Assembly: GCF_031755915.1 (NCBI RefSeq)
Contig: NC_083388.1
Location: 15,202,501-15,266,500, forward strand
DNA: 64,000 bases
Origin: Ziziphus jujuba
Lineage: Eukaryota; Streptophyta; Magnoliopsida; Rosales; Rhamnaceae
Direction: 5' to 3'
Shown: positions 48,004 through 59,960 of the stretch, in pieces
How the letters are laid out: each line of letters starts with the position of its first letter
Numbering within the stretch: position 1 is the first letter of the stretch
Made by a program: the position numbers and the translations under genes
Notes under the pieces: generated by a model
What the model saw: the letters and a program-made list of their open reading frames with translations, nothing else
What the model was told of the DNA's origin: nothing
Database searches by the model: none

Positions 48004-48821
48004 ACTCGTTTGAGCACAATGGGGACAAACACCCTGCCATTTTCATGAAATATGCACTTGTTTTTATTTTTATTTAAGGGATATATGCACTTGAAAATGC
48101 ATGAATTAATGTGATATAACATTCTTTCTATAGGGTAACGTATTTTGAGAAACAATCTTTGTCATAAGATTAATTAATAGCTTTAATTTAATTATAAGAA
48201 GTACTAATTAGTCCTAAAGCTGGCTTCCCTAATGGTAATTACAAGTTCAATGAGTACAGATATAAAATATTAAATATTACCAAATATATATATATATATA
48301 TATTATAAGATATTAAAATGTACGCTTTCTATGTAGTACGTTGGTTGTCAATGATTAAAACTAAGAACCTTCCAAAATTTGCTTGTACTTACCAAAAAGG
48401 AAAAGAAAATCCTAGATGGTGAGGAAATTATACACAGTTTTATTTATTTGTTTCTAGTTTTAGGTGGGGGAAGAAGAGGGTGAGAGGTGATTTTCAGCTA
48501 GTCCATGATAGAAGAAATTATTTTGAAATACAAAAGAGACAGAAAACTTTACAAGTTAAAAGAATGCCTTGTCTTCTTCTTTGCCCTTGTAATTACACCT
48601 TTAATTATTATGCAAGAGATTCAGAAAATACGAAAAATCTGCCACATGTCTGTGATTTGACCTGGTTGAAAATACTATTCTCTTTGTGCCAGTTTTGTTG
48701 ATTAGAATGCTATTGCTTGTCTTCTTCTTTTATGGTTGCTTTGTTGTTGATCTTCTAAAATAGAATCTCCAGCTTAGATCAATAGTGCTGGATATCAAAA
48801 TGTCTACTAGTTCAATTTACC

Positions 48822-48895
48822 AACTAATGTGGCCAACAATTTCTATCACCAAAACGAAAAAAAAAAAAAAAAAAAAAACTAATGTGGCCAACAAT
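48822..48895 (+). repeat. 19-bp direct repeat flanking a poly-A insert
   Basis: aactaatgtggccaacaat is present identically at 48822-48840 and 48877-48895. The 36-nt insert between them is ttctatcaccaaaacg followed by about 20 A's. This is the clearest of the tail-only retroposition scars in the window: the repeat is not low-complexity. Confidence 0.65.
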
Positions 48896-49248
48896 GAGGT
48901 ATTATTTTATTAACTTATATTATAACTTTATTTATCCCTTTAAAAATTCCCTTAAATATATGGATTATACTGATTTATCATTAATAAAATAATTTCAATT
49001 ATCAAAAAAAATAAAAGAAAAGAAAATAGTGTTATATTATTTGCTAAATTAATTGGTAAATAAGTGGATAAACAGACTTGGGCCTTTGTAGCGTTAGTTG
49101 ACTCAAATATCTCTTGCACATGCGATATGTACCTAGGTTTTTTGTCTTTCTTGTTTTTGTTTTTTTATTTATTTTTATTTTCCCTTTTTTTTTTTTTAAT
49201 GGAGCTGTTGCAATAAATGATCATTTTTACAAATATAGATAAAATGAA

Positions 49249-49359
49249 GGGTTTTTTTGAAAATTAACCACCGTACAAATCCACTTTTGAAAAATAGTAA
49301 AAATTTTTTTTGTTAAAAAAAAAACTAACCAACTTTTAACCCATTCAGACCAAAATATC
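49249..49359 (+). repeat. Left terminal inverted repeat of the MULE
   Basis: Matches the right end in inverted orientation with small indels in the A/T homopolymer parts. Shared anchors are the terminal GGGTTTTTT, TTAACCAC/ATAACCAC, TTGAAAAATAG, AACTAACCAA and AAAATATC. Confidence 0.8.
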
Positions 49360-49439
49360 TTTTTTTTTTTTTTAATTTTTTTAATTTTTTTTTATGTTTT
49401 TTCACTATCAAAACGTAGGTTTTTTCTTTTCTGTTTTTT

Positions 49440-49760
49440 TGTTTCTTCTTTCCCTTTCCCGTTCCCTTTCCCTTATGAAAGAAACCTAGGGCTTTCCTTT
49501 CACTTTCCTTCTAGAAAGCACCATCCTGTTCATTAGAAAAACTGTCCTATTCACTAGCGTTTTTGGTAGATTGCTTTCGAATTTGCCTCTGTCCCACTGA
49601 TTTGCTACGGTTAGAAGATCCAAAGTTGTACATACGGCATACAAGGCTTTTTATCCACCCCATTTTACACTTCACTGGATTTGATACCTCTTGGGACACC
49701 CAAACATTTCTTGCCACCATCAGTGTTCTTGCCACCATTGGGCTTTAAGGTAAACATACA
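49440..49760 (+). other. Non-transposase cargo inside the MULE
   Basis: Less AT-rich than the element's other filler. A 61-codon plus frame (49563-49748) ends at a GGGCTTTAAG/GTAAAC junction that looks like a splice donor. No domain is recognised. It may be the 5' region of a lost second gene or captured host DNA. Confidence 0.3.
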
Positions 49761-51274
49761 TTTCTCTCTGTCTCTCTGCTTTCCTTTTCAATAGGGTTTC
49801 GATTCCATTTGATGAAATTATGTTATTTCAATAGGCTTTCCTTGTTGTTTAGTTTTTCCTCTCTATTCATGTGTGACTATTGCTAATCTTGTTAAAAGAA
49901 ATGTATTTAGAACACGCACTTTTAATTGGCCATCGACTAGGCAGAGCTCAAAAAATATGTAGCAGTAGTACTAGTTTGATTAGATTTACGAGATATACTT
50001 GAACTAGCTTGTTGTACATGTCCCCAGAAAGAATAAATAAATTCCTTGTAGCTATCAGCAGACGAAATTAGACAAATTAATATGACAAGCAATGGAATAT
50101 ATATAAAATAAGATATTATATACATAGGAAGAAGTAAGAACTATTATCATCTTAAATTTTTTATCCTAGTTTGGAAAACCAATACAAAAACTTGAAAGAG
50201 CTAGCCACAACCCATTATCAAAAAAAAATAAAAATAAAAACCACGACAATTCCTCTTTGTTCGTCTCGTAAATGCCATTTGTAAATAATTCACCTTTATT
50301 TTATTTATGTTATTGGGGATGATGATGGTCAACTTGCAATCCTTAATTTATATTTATTAATATAACAAGGAGGTAGATTGTCAAGTCCAAAGCAGCATAA
50401 TTAAAATATTGCAAACAATTTTTTTAATGCTTTGCTAGTGAGTGTCATTATCGCTGCATAAAAAAAAAAGGAAAGCAATAGAGAGAAATGGCACTGGGGA
50501 TTGGTGTTATGGTTTAATATTCCTACTTCTTGAACCAAGAAACAAAACAGAGCCTTTTATATTACCCCTTGAAATATATAAAAAGTGAGAAACTTCGGGA
50601 ATTTTATGCAATGATTTTGTCCTTAATTTATTTTTTTTATTATTTTGTATATTTTTGTAGTTATTTAGTTGTTAGTAGTTCTTGTGATTTATTTCTGTTG
50701 GTGTAAAATTTCCAAATTTCTCATATGCTCTGGTTCATTTGAATAGAAATCAAAGAAAGAATATACAAGGAGACATTTACCTATTTGAACCTCCAGGCTC
50801 CATCTTATCATTAGCTAGGTAAGCAATATTCTGTGGCCTCTCCTATGCACATCTTACACATATAATATGCTAAGCTTGATTTTGGAAACTAATTTCCTCC
50901 ACTTGGAAAATTAATTTCTAATAAATTATTTAAATTAATATTGGGGTAAAATAATTGAGAGTGGAGACAAATATTATATAAGATAAAGATGGATTTAACA
51001 AAAAATGTATTGACTTTTAGAATCAATAACCATTTAAAAGAAAAGAGAAAATTATATATATTTGTTTTTCTTTTCAACATCATTTGGACATTTCATAAAA
51101 TGAAATGTAAACTAAAAATTTAAAATCAACTCCAGAAAGCCTCTTTTCATTTGGGATTAAATTCTTAAAAAAAAAAATTGCTTATAAATTATTACCGTCG
51201 AGTAGAAAATATAATAACCAAGATATGAAATAATTATCAAAAGATATTAAACCATAATACTAAATTAAAACTTC

Positions 51275-52320
51275 CTAATTTGAAGCATAAGACAATGGAT
51301 TCGTACATCTCTGCCTATAATGTCCAACACCACCGCATCGGCTACATCTACGTCCAATAACATCTTCACCTTGGGATGGTATGCGTTGTATCCTCAGCCT
51401 ACCAGCTCGCCTATGTGTCCATCTCGGTGGAAGAACAATACGACTTGACACGTCATCCGGAGCATGCCACTGTTTTTTATCTAACACAGGATAAATAGAC
51501 TCAGTATAAGCTGCACGATATGCATCCGCGGTGTAGTAATGAGAACACATGCCATAAAGAGCAATTTTGCATTCTCTGCAAGCGGCAATACAATGATCAC
51601 AAGGATATTGATCAAGATCGAAGATTTTGCATGAGCATATTTTTGATTGGAGGTTAACTATACCCTTCAAACTCCCATCTTCCATAAGAAATTCATGCAT
51701 GTTAATGGCCTTCACACATAGTCCAATAGACGCCAAATTTCGGAGTTTGAGTTGCTCTTCCATATGGTCAGTCATAGGCTTCGTCAATTTTGCACCTGCA
51801 GTACGTCGCTCATAAAATCATCTTTGCAGTAAATCCCATATGTGCTCGATTAATACTACTATTGGCATCTCCCTAACGTCTAGCAAAATACCTTCAAGCT
51901 TTCTGCAATATTCGTTGTCATGATAGTGTACCTTCTACATGGAAAAAGAGAACGTACCCACCTTGTAGGGTCACATGATCGAATATACTAGGCAGTTCTA
52001 TTGTTTTTTGCCTCAATTTGCCCCATATAAAATTCAAAATCTTCAACCAAATATTCATTAGCTGTGAGCATGAAATATTGTATTATTGTTTCATCTTTCG
52101 TATGTCCATTTGCTTTAATATTTCTGCTTATGTGGTACGTGCACAGCGCATGGTATGCATCGGAAAAAACTTTGCGTAATGTCTTTTAAATAGCGGGGTG
52201 TCTATCACTCACAAACACAAAATTCGGAAAATCTCCAATGGCATCCTTAAGATTTTGGAAAAACCATGTATGTGCTTGTTCGTTTTCTCCATCTCCAATG
52301 AATAATGTTAAGCTAAATCA
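51275..52320 (-). pseudogene. MULE transposase remnant (transposase core, SWIM and CCHC zinc fingers)
   Basis: On the minus strand from 52320 the translation reads FIGDGENEQAHTWFFQNL, then FVFVSDRHPAI and a stop, then KVFSDAYHALCTYHI, the DDE-core pattern of plant MULE transposases. After several stops and frame changes an open frame at 51787-51275 carries a SWIM finger (CSC...CDHC). Near its end is a CX2CX4HX4C knuckle (CSRCGGVGHYRQRC). The N-terminal domain is missing and stops are spread through the core, so no active enzyme is expected. It lies inside a complete pair of inverted repeats. Confidence 0.88.
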
Positions 52321-52945
52321 ATAAATATATAAAAATTTGAATAATACTAAACAAATATATTAACTTATTAAAAAAGTCGATTCTGTTTTTTTTTCCTCCC
52401 AAATATAACGTTTTTCTACTAGAGGAAAATTAGCGGAAAACGGATGGAAAACTAACGGAAAACTTGCGAAAACTGACAAACTGAAGGAAAATGGCGAAAG
52501 TTCATCTTTTTCGCCAATTTTCTTTCGTTTTTTCTGCTTTTCACGATTTTTAAGTTTTACACAATTTTTTTCCAATTTTCAAACCATGTCACTTAAGTAT
52601 CTTTAAACTCACATATAATAGCTTATAAACTAATTTATTATATACCAATATTAAATAAATCTTACAAAATACAAAACTAACTAAAAATACAAAAAAAAGG
52701 AAAAAAAAGAGAAAAAAATACGTATCCATATTTCTTCAGTTTCATCTAATAAGAAAAAATTTTTTTTTTTTACTTGAGTTTAGTTTTAGAAATGAAAAAA
52801 TACAAGAAAAAAAGAATGAGAGCAGATGAGATGCAAGGAGTGTTTGTGGCCTGTTAGAAAATGTCTTGCACAAAGCATGAACGGGTGTTTAGAGGAAAAA
52901 TGAAAAGATAAGAAAAAACATATTAAGTAATTTTCAATTTGGTTA

Positions 52946-53047
52946 AGGATATTTTTGTTCCAAATTGGTTAGTTTTTTTTTTTAATTTTTTTTTTGTTGC
53001 TATTTTTCAAAAAATGATTTACAAAGTGGTTATTTTTCCAAAAAACC
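52946..53047 (-). repeat. Right terminal inverted repeat of the MULE
   Basis: Inverted partner of 49249-49359. It ends at ccc (53045-53047), next to the 9-bp duplication at 53048-53056. Confidence 0.8.
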
Positions 53048-53059
53048 CTGAAATGAAAC

Positions 53060-55600
53060 TAGGCTAAAACGAAAAAAATTATTTGAAACTGAATGAAAAG
53101 TATAACTTTTATTTTCTTTTCTATTTTCTAAGGTCATAAAGGTGGGCCGAATGCTGGCTTAAAATAAAAAAACAGTGCAAAAGACAGAAAATAAAATAAA
53201 TTTTAATTTGGGGGATAAAAGATCAAGACCATTATTACCTCTGTCAGCTTGTTTTGTTTTTTTGGTTTGAGCGAATTTGGACCACGTACGTACAGGAACA
53301 GAACGATATATATGATAAAAATAATAAAAACATAATAACATTATGCAATTACAACGAACACACCAGCCAAAATTATTAGGCATCTGGATAAAAGACATTT
53401 ATCTAAAAAAACAAAGTCATTTTTTTATTTGTAAAATGTCATTATCCCTAATTTTAATAAATGGTGCTTGAATTATTATTTTATGAAATTTGAACGTTTC
53501 ACTCTCTCTTTGCTATTTGTTTTACTGGAACAGGATATCAAGATGCAAAATAGTTCAAACCCCACATGAATCAAGCTAATTTCGTTTACCAAGCGAAGTT
53601 GAAAAAAAAAAAAATTAAGAAAATAACTAGCTTCAATGTTGAAAAGTTTTCTTATATATTATATTTTTCTCAAAGAAATAGAATAGTAGGTTTCTATATT
53701 AATATGCAAACCATACAACTTATTCGTTTTTATTTTTATTTAATTTTCACAATTGAATAAAATATACCAACAACTGGAGTTCTGTGTGGAATTTCTTTTA
53801 GTACCAATTTTGACTTTAATAGTCATTTGAAAAATGTCAAAATTAATTAGAATTTGAATTTTTTTTTAAAAAAAAAATATTTGAGAATTTTTATTTTCTT
53901 TCTTTTATTTATTTATTTATTTATTTTTTTTTTTGTGTTTGATTGACATTAAAAAGTGTAAATTGTGGCCGGGAAACTAAACCTTACCACGAAATAGGGT
54001 AGAAAATTCTTCAAAAAATATTGTATTTTAAAATTCTTTGGCAAATTAATTTTATATATTTTTAAAAAAGACAATTTTATCTCAATTTTTAAAATTTAAA
54101 TGAATTAATTATTGTAAGTTCTAAACATCCTGATAGTAGTTAGTAAATTCATGAATAATATTCCTGTAATACATGTATATACGTAAATTTGATTTAAGAC
54201 AAAAAAACTCTCATTTTGAAGGAAAAATATGCTGTTTTTTGAAAAAATTTTTAGAACATGTATTAAACGTATTGTTGTATTATACAAATGAAAAAAACAC
54301 ATATTTAAAAAAAAATTTTAATTATTTTTTCTTTTTTATGACAACATAAAAAAAAGAATAAAAAATATTGTTTATTTTATTGTTTTATTCTTTTAATTAT
54401 TTACTATTTTTAATTTTTTAAATATATTAAACTATTATCTTACTAGTTATATTTTATTATATGTGTATATATATATATATATATTAGAGATAACTAATTT
54501 TAATATATATTTAATACTTTTATTTTTGGTCTTGCATTTATTAATTTATAATGTATTGTACATGTATGTATAGAATTTATAAACTTTCTGTTTACATATT
54601 TTTTTGCTGAATTTTTCTTCATATTTTTAAATAAATAAAAAGATTTATACACGTAAATACCATTAATGTATTTTTTTTAATCCATATTTAACTAACTGTG
54701 CTTGATACAAATCTAATAAGATTGTCCCTAGGGTTCTTTTGGAACATCCAAAGTGATCTCATGTAAGGAAGACCTGCCAATTTCTCTATCAAAACTCCAA
54801 TACTACTTATAATTTTGATATACCCAACTACACGAATAAAATATTATATACACTTCTAATAGAATTCCTACAAAATTATCAACATAACATCAAGGGTTCT
54901 AAATCCAAAATCGAAGGGAAAGAAAGATAACATAAGAGTTATACATATTAAGTTAATACACCAGAACAAGGCAGAATATAAATGAACAAATGCAAAATAT
55001 TGAAAATGTTCAATATGCTTTCTACATCAAAATTAGCAAATATATATATATATATATATAATATCATCACAGTTAAAAGAAAGGAACAATGCATCAACAA
55101 CTGAATTAAAATTCGAAAATGAAGATGTCTGGACATGGTATACGTAATCTATCAGCTGAAGTTTAAGAAAAAAAATTTAAAAATAAAACTATGAGATAAA
55201 CCCATGAGTGAATAAAAACGTAATTTGGAAAATAATTTCGTTTATAAACCCATGAGTGGATAAAAACATAATTTGGAAAATAATTTCATTTACTTAAAAA
55301 CATTTCCTTGGAGACCTTACATTCATTTGTTATAAAGTTCTGCTGTTTAGGAAAATAACTTTTACAAAACCCATGTATTTCCCACTATAGCAAAACTTAT
55401 ATCTCATAAAAAAAAATTAATATATTAAATACCATAACCTTTTAATAAAATTAAACTGGATTTTAATATAAGTATAGATTCTTTTTCAAGAAGAATCTTG
55501 GGAACAAAGAGTCAAGTTAGCCTATGACCTCGAAGGGAAAGGCATTGGAAAAAAGTAAGTTCGACTTTCTTTGATGTACTTTAGTCACATTGCCTTTGAA
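53060..55600. other. AT-rich spacer
   Basis: No gene seen. It holds poly-A/T runs, (TTTA)n near 53907, (AT)n near 54467 and 55038, and a tandem duplication at 55197-55292. Confidence 0.6.
55197..55292. repeat. 48-bp tandem duplication
   Basis: Copies 55197-55244 and 55245-55292 (taaacccatgagtg-ataaaa, then taatttggaaaataattt) differ at about three bases. Confidence 0.9.
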
Positions 55601-55639
55601 ATTCCATTGGCTGAGAAGTTCTTCTTTGTTGCAGCAATC

Positions 55640-55874
55640 TCTCAGATAAAAAGATGCCACTCTTGAGGTTGTGGAGATTACTAGAGAAGAAGGTCGGAGT
55701 GAAGTAGGGGAGAAGCCATCCACTTCAGCCATAGTTAAGGAACCAATGACAGAGGAGCCAGGAGTACAGCAAGAGTCACTATCATCAGATGATGGAATTC
55801 CAAATGAAGAACGTGTTAAACAGGAAGCATCTATTACACCAGAAGGATATGATGTCCAGAGAAATTTTCTATGA
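55640..55874 (+). pseudogene. Acidic coding-like fragment, unidentified
   Basis: The plus frame reads TLEVVEITREEGRSEVGEKP, then EPMTEEPGVQQESLSSDDG, then EERVKQEASITPEGYDVQR, before a stop and poly-T. It is preceded by an exon-acceptor-like tctttgttgcag at 55624-55635. The composition (E, S, P, few hydrophobics) suggests a disordered segment of a real protein, in the middle of otherwise non-coding DNA. No start codon, partner exon or known family is visible. A captured or retroposed exon is plausible. Confidence 0.35.
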
Positions 55875-56965
55875 AAATACAAGATTTTTTTTTTTTTTTT
55901 TTGTTTTCTGGGTACCCATTTACAATTTTGGTTGGATAGTTAACAAAATTTCATTGAAGGATGAGCTGGAGGAAGAAGAAGAAGAGGAAGAAAGTAGAGA
56001 AGAAGTAGGAAACGGGAAGAAGAAAAAAAATCCAAAACTTTTTTTTATTAATTTTTTAATTTTCTGTTGTTTTATTTATTTTTACTATTTTTAACATTTT
56101 TTTAGAAAATATTTAGTTTTAAGTGATTTTATTATATAGGTTAATTTTGAAACATTTTCTATTATATATATCAAATTATATTTAAAGGTTAATATATGAT
56201 AGAAAGACCATTTTGTTATTTTATTTTAAATTTTATTAGTTGTATTGCTTTACGAAACATAAAAATAATTAATTATTTATTAAATGAATACAATAGTTTT
56301 TTTTATTATTTTTAATATTTTTGGAGAATATTTATTTTTTCGTAATTTTATCATATTTATACATAATTGCATTATATATTCTATTTTAATTTTAATTTTT
56401 AAAATGTACAATTACTTTTCTATGCTTTAGATGTTAACTTTAACAGATTTTAACTAATGATAGAGGCTACAATTAAAATATCAGAAAAGTCAAGGGATAA
56501 ATTTGACATGAGGCAAACATTATGTACTGCTGTTGATATTAAATCTATATATGACTTTATATTAAAAACATGATTCACAAAATAATCCTTTTAATATACC
56601 AGGAAATGATAATCAGATATTTTTCGATATTTTCCCATAGCATAATATAAAGTATATGACTATAATAGTTTCCAAGCATAATATGTATAAAAATCGAATA
56701 TATAAATTCCCAAAAATCATTTTTAAATGCAAAAGTTTACTCACAAATTACAGCTTAAACTTGATTCGTTAGGGGATCATCTTCAATATCGTTGTAGATT
56801 CCTAAAATAGTATCATAATACCAAATTAGTTTTTAAAAAGATGTACAATTCCATAAGTGCATTCTAAATTTCCTAATTCACTCTCAAAAACCAAAAAATT
56901 CTAATATCAAGTATCTAACAGTTAATTATACCAAAATACCCTAAATTCATAAACCTCAGAGTTGA

Positions 56966-57029
56966 GGTTTTTCATTATTCTGTAATTCCAATTAATTGGT
57001 TTTTCATTATTCTGTAATTCCAATTAATT
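56966..57029. repeat. 32-bp perfect tandem duplication
   Basis: Copies 56966-56997 and 56998-57029 (ggtttttcattattctgtaa, then ttccaattaatt) are identical, so the event is recent. Confidence 0.9.
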
Positions 57030-57589
57030 AAAACTTTTGAAATCTATGTAACATTTAAAACCTAAAATGGTCAAGCTAAGTCATTGAAACAGTCATGATG
57101 ATCGAAATTTGGTCAATCCCTTTGATTCAAGACCCTCAAAATTCAATTTTCTCAAAACTTAACCAAAACAACAATCTATATATTGAAATGAAGGTTGAGA
57201 GATATAGAGTAAGAAACTACCTTCAAATGAAACTAATGGTAATCATAGATTGCAAAAAAATCAAAAACAAAATATTGTTGGATCTTTATTTTGTTCTTGA
57301 GAAAAATGGATACACTTTTGAGCTTGGAGAATGCCAAAAATAAACACAGGAGGTCAAAAACATGTGAAAAGGATTTTTTTGTTTTTTCCATTGCCAAAAG
57401 CGTTTGGATTGTAGAAGTCAAGAAATGAAATCCATAAATTTTCCAACCAAATTCGACAAGATTCCGATGAGATGTCAGTGTTAAAGATGTTCATCATCAC
57501 ACAAGCTTTCTAACAGTTCAAGTGGATCATTGATCGAACATCAGATAAAGGAGATATGGTAGAGTGAAATTAAAGAGCATGTGTGTTTT

Positions 57590-57591
<2 letters not shown>

Positions 57592-57620
<29 letters not shown>
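57592..57620 (+). repeat. (GA)n microsatellite
   Basis: A pure AG/GA run inside LTR-like copy 3. Confidence 0.9.
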
Positions 57621-57623
<3 letters not shown>

Positions 57624-57899
57624 CATTGTAGCTGCTATTTTTGGGTAGAGAGAGAAAGAGAATAACCCAATTTAACCTAATTTTCATGTCCCATAATTAT
57701 AAATATGTCACTAATTTATTTTGGCCATAACTTTTAAATTGTAACTTCAATTTTAACATTTTACATGTTCATAAACTCGTATCGATGAGCTTTACACATT
57801 GGTATAAAAGTTAAAATCAAATTTCATCTTTTAAAAAGTCAAAATTGAGCAACCTAGATCAAATCGCTCAAAATTCAAATTTAAAATGTTTTCTCATAA

Positions 57900-58230
57900 T
57901 AGGTTATGACAAAACCAAACACTGTGAAAAATAATTCATAGGATATTAATCATAAGGAAATCAATTTCCGATAAAATAAATTACAGGAATTAGTTTCCTT
58001 TAAAATTTTAACACTTCCTAAATGGGCTCTAAAACTATTATATTTATTTTCAATTTCTAATTTTATAATAAATAAGCTTTGATACATTAAATATTTTCTC
58101 CCTTTTATATAGTTGTGGTGGTGAATAAAAAATTATTATGTTATATAAATATTTAATAATATTAACATATTTTAATAAAAATAAGAAAATTTTTACACTA
58201 TAATAATAATAATCAATGTCCTTTTTAGTC

Positions 58231-58263
<33 letters not shown>

Positions 58264-58472
58264 AATAACAACTAAATACACTAATATTTACCAAATGCTT
58301 AAATGTTGATTTTCACACCTTCAATCATTTTGAAACATCTATTTACCAAAGGCTTGACCAATTCTTTGTACAGCTAAGTCACTCAAACTTCAGCATAACT
58401 AAAGCTAACTTTTTTTAGAAGCTATAGCAATACCAAACAAGCGTAAAAAGGATTAAGAAAATAAAATTGGGT

Positions 58473-58513
<41 letters not shown>

Positions 58514-59921
58514 GAAACGGCAAAATGAGGGGGGGCACAACCCCTAAATTTCAAGGTTACACAATTTAAACTAAAATAAATTTAAAAAAGAAAAAATAGA
58601 ATCCACCAGTTTGTGGGACAATTTTTTTTTTTTTCAATGTATAATAGTATTAAGCTCACTTTTTATGAATTTGGGATAATTGTTCATGAACCACTAAACT
58701 GTTACTATATTTGATAAACAAAAATTCTAAAAAAAAAAAAAAAGTTGGTATAAGTGGCCGTAATAATATTCTGGAGTATTATTACATATTGGAGTATTAT
58801 TTATTAGCTAATTATAAATAATACTCTAGAGTATACACTTGTATATTTATGATATACTTTAGAATGCCACATTGAAGGCCAGTTAGGTAGAAACATAAAT
58901 GTATTACTGCCCATCTGCCGCTGCAATACTAAATGAAATACAAGGTGGAAGCAATTAAAAATAAATATATAAAATAATATTTGCAAAATTTGTAAAATAT
59001 TTTTCTATGTTTCGGACATACACAAGACAACATGTTGCCTAATATTGTCAAGCAACGTATTGTTTGATGTACATTTTTACGTTAGAAAAAGTGCTAGAGT
59101 CCTCCTACTACCTATCTATCTATCTATATATATACACACACAATAGTCTCTCATCATGTCGACACCATCGGGATTTCTTCTAACAATTCTTAAATTGTTT
59201 TAAGGCTCTGTTTGGGAAGTGTCAAAGTTGAGAAAGAAACTAATTCCGAGAATTTAGTTTTTTGGGATTTAATTTTCTGAGAATTAATTTTTTTCGTAAT
59301 ATGTTTGGCAAGTAATTGGAAAGTTAGGACTTGTAAGTAATTAAATTTAATATTGTATAATAAATTAAATGCAAATACATATTTTAAAAAAAATTTAAAA
59401 CTATTTTTTCTGGGATTCTCAAAATAACATCTTTAGAGGTGGGAACAACTTTTCCACATAGTTTCCTGTATTGGTGGGAATCTAATTGCATGGATCCATA
59501 TTTTTCCACCTCACAATAAATATCTAAACAAAAGAAAGTTACCACTTTCCCAAGAAAATTAGATTCCTACTAACTTTACCATTATCCAAATATGCCGTAA
59601 GAGCGAGATCCCTATATAGATTATTTTCCTAAAATAGGATTTAAAATGTCACTAAATATATATTTAGCCACTCATTAATTTTTAAATTTTAACTTTGATA
59701 TGATTCAAAAGATAATAAATAAAAATTTAATGATAAATCATTAGGTCGATTTAATTAGAAATTGACTTTTTATATAATATACAATGCGTCTCCAATGCAT
59801 ATATTTGCATTTTTTTAATATGCAAATATGATTTAAGATGATAGATTTTCAAAAAACTGTCGTAAAAAATAACATCTACATTTAAAAAAAAAGTGAACAT
59901 TAGCACTGGAGACATATAAAT

Positions 59922-59960
<39 letters not shown>

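Larger units (their letters stand above)
47000..49239. other. Intergenic spacer between the transporter gene and the Mutator-like element
   Basis: No gene supported. It contains C19 followed by A13 at 47371-47402, poly-T then a G-rich tract at 47953-48003, (AT)n near 48286, and a tail-only scar at 48822-48895. Short frames are low-complexity. Confidence 0.6.
49249..53047. mobile_element. Mutator-like element (MULE) with long terminal inverted repeats
   Basis: The 49249-49359 sequence (GGGTTTTTTTGAAAATTAACC...CTAACCAA...AAAATATC) matches, inverted, 52946-53047 (GGGTTTTTTGGAAAAATAACC...). That gives terminal inverted repeats of about 100-110 bp. Immediately outside lie taaaatgaa (49240-49248) and tgaaatgaa (53048-53056), a 9-bp target duplication with one mismatch, the size made by Mutator transposases. 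The interior carries a broken SWIM-type MULE transposase on the minus strand. The 3.8-kb element is complete at both ends but cannot be autonomous. Confidence 0.85.
56450..57880. repeat. Diverged LTR-like repeat, copy 3
   Basis: The distal part repeats the copy 1/copy 2 layout: gccataacttttaaattgtaa, then ataaactcgtatcgatgag at 57771-57789, then gtcaaaattgagcaa. It also includes a GA microsatellite at about 57592-57620 and an 82-aa plus frame (57095-57343) with no recognisable domain. Its borders are not defined. The 5' limit given is a guess based on loss of pure AT-rich character. Confidence 0.4.

Noticed and set aside
55789..56094. 101-aa plus frame with E-rich and F-rich parts
   Set aside because: Frame crosses poly-T and GA-rich sequence; low complexity.
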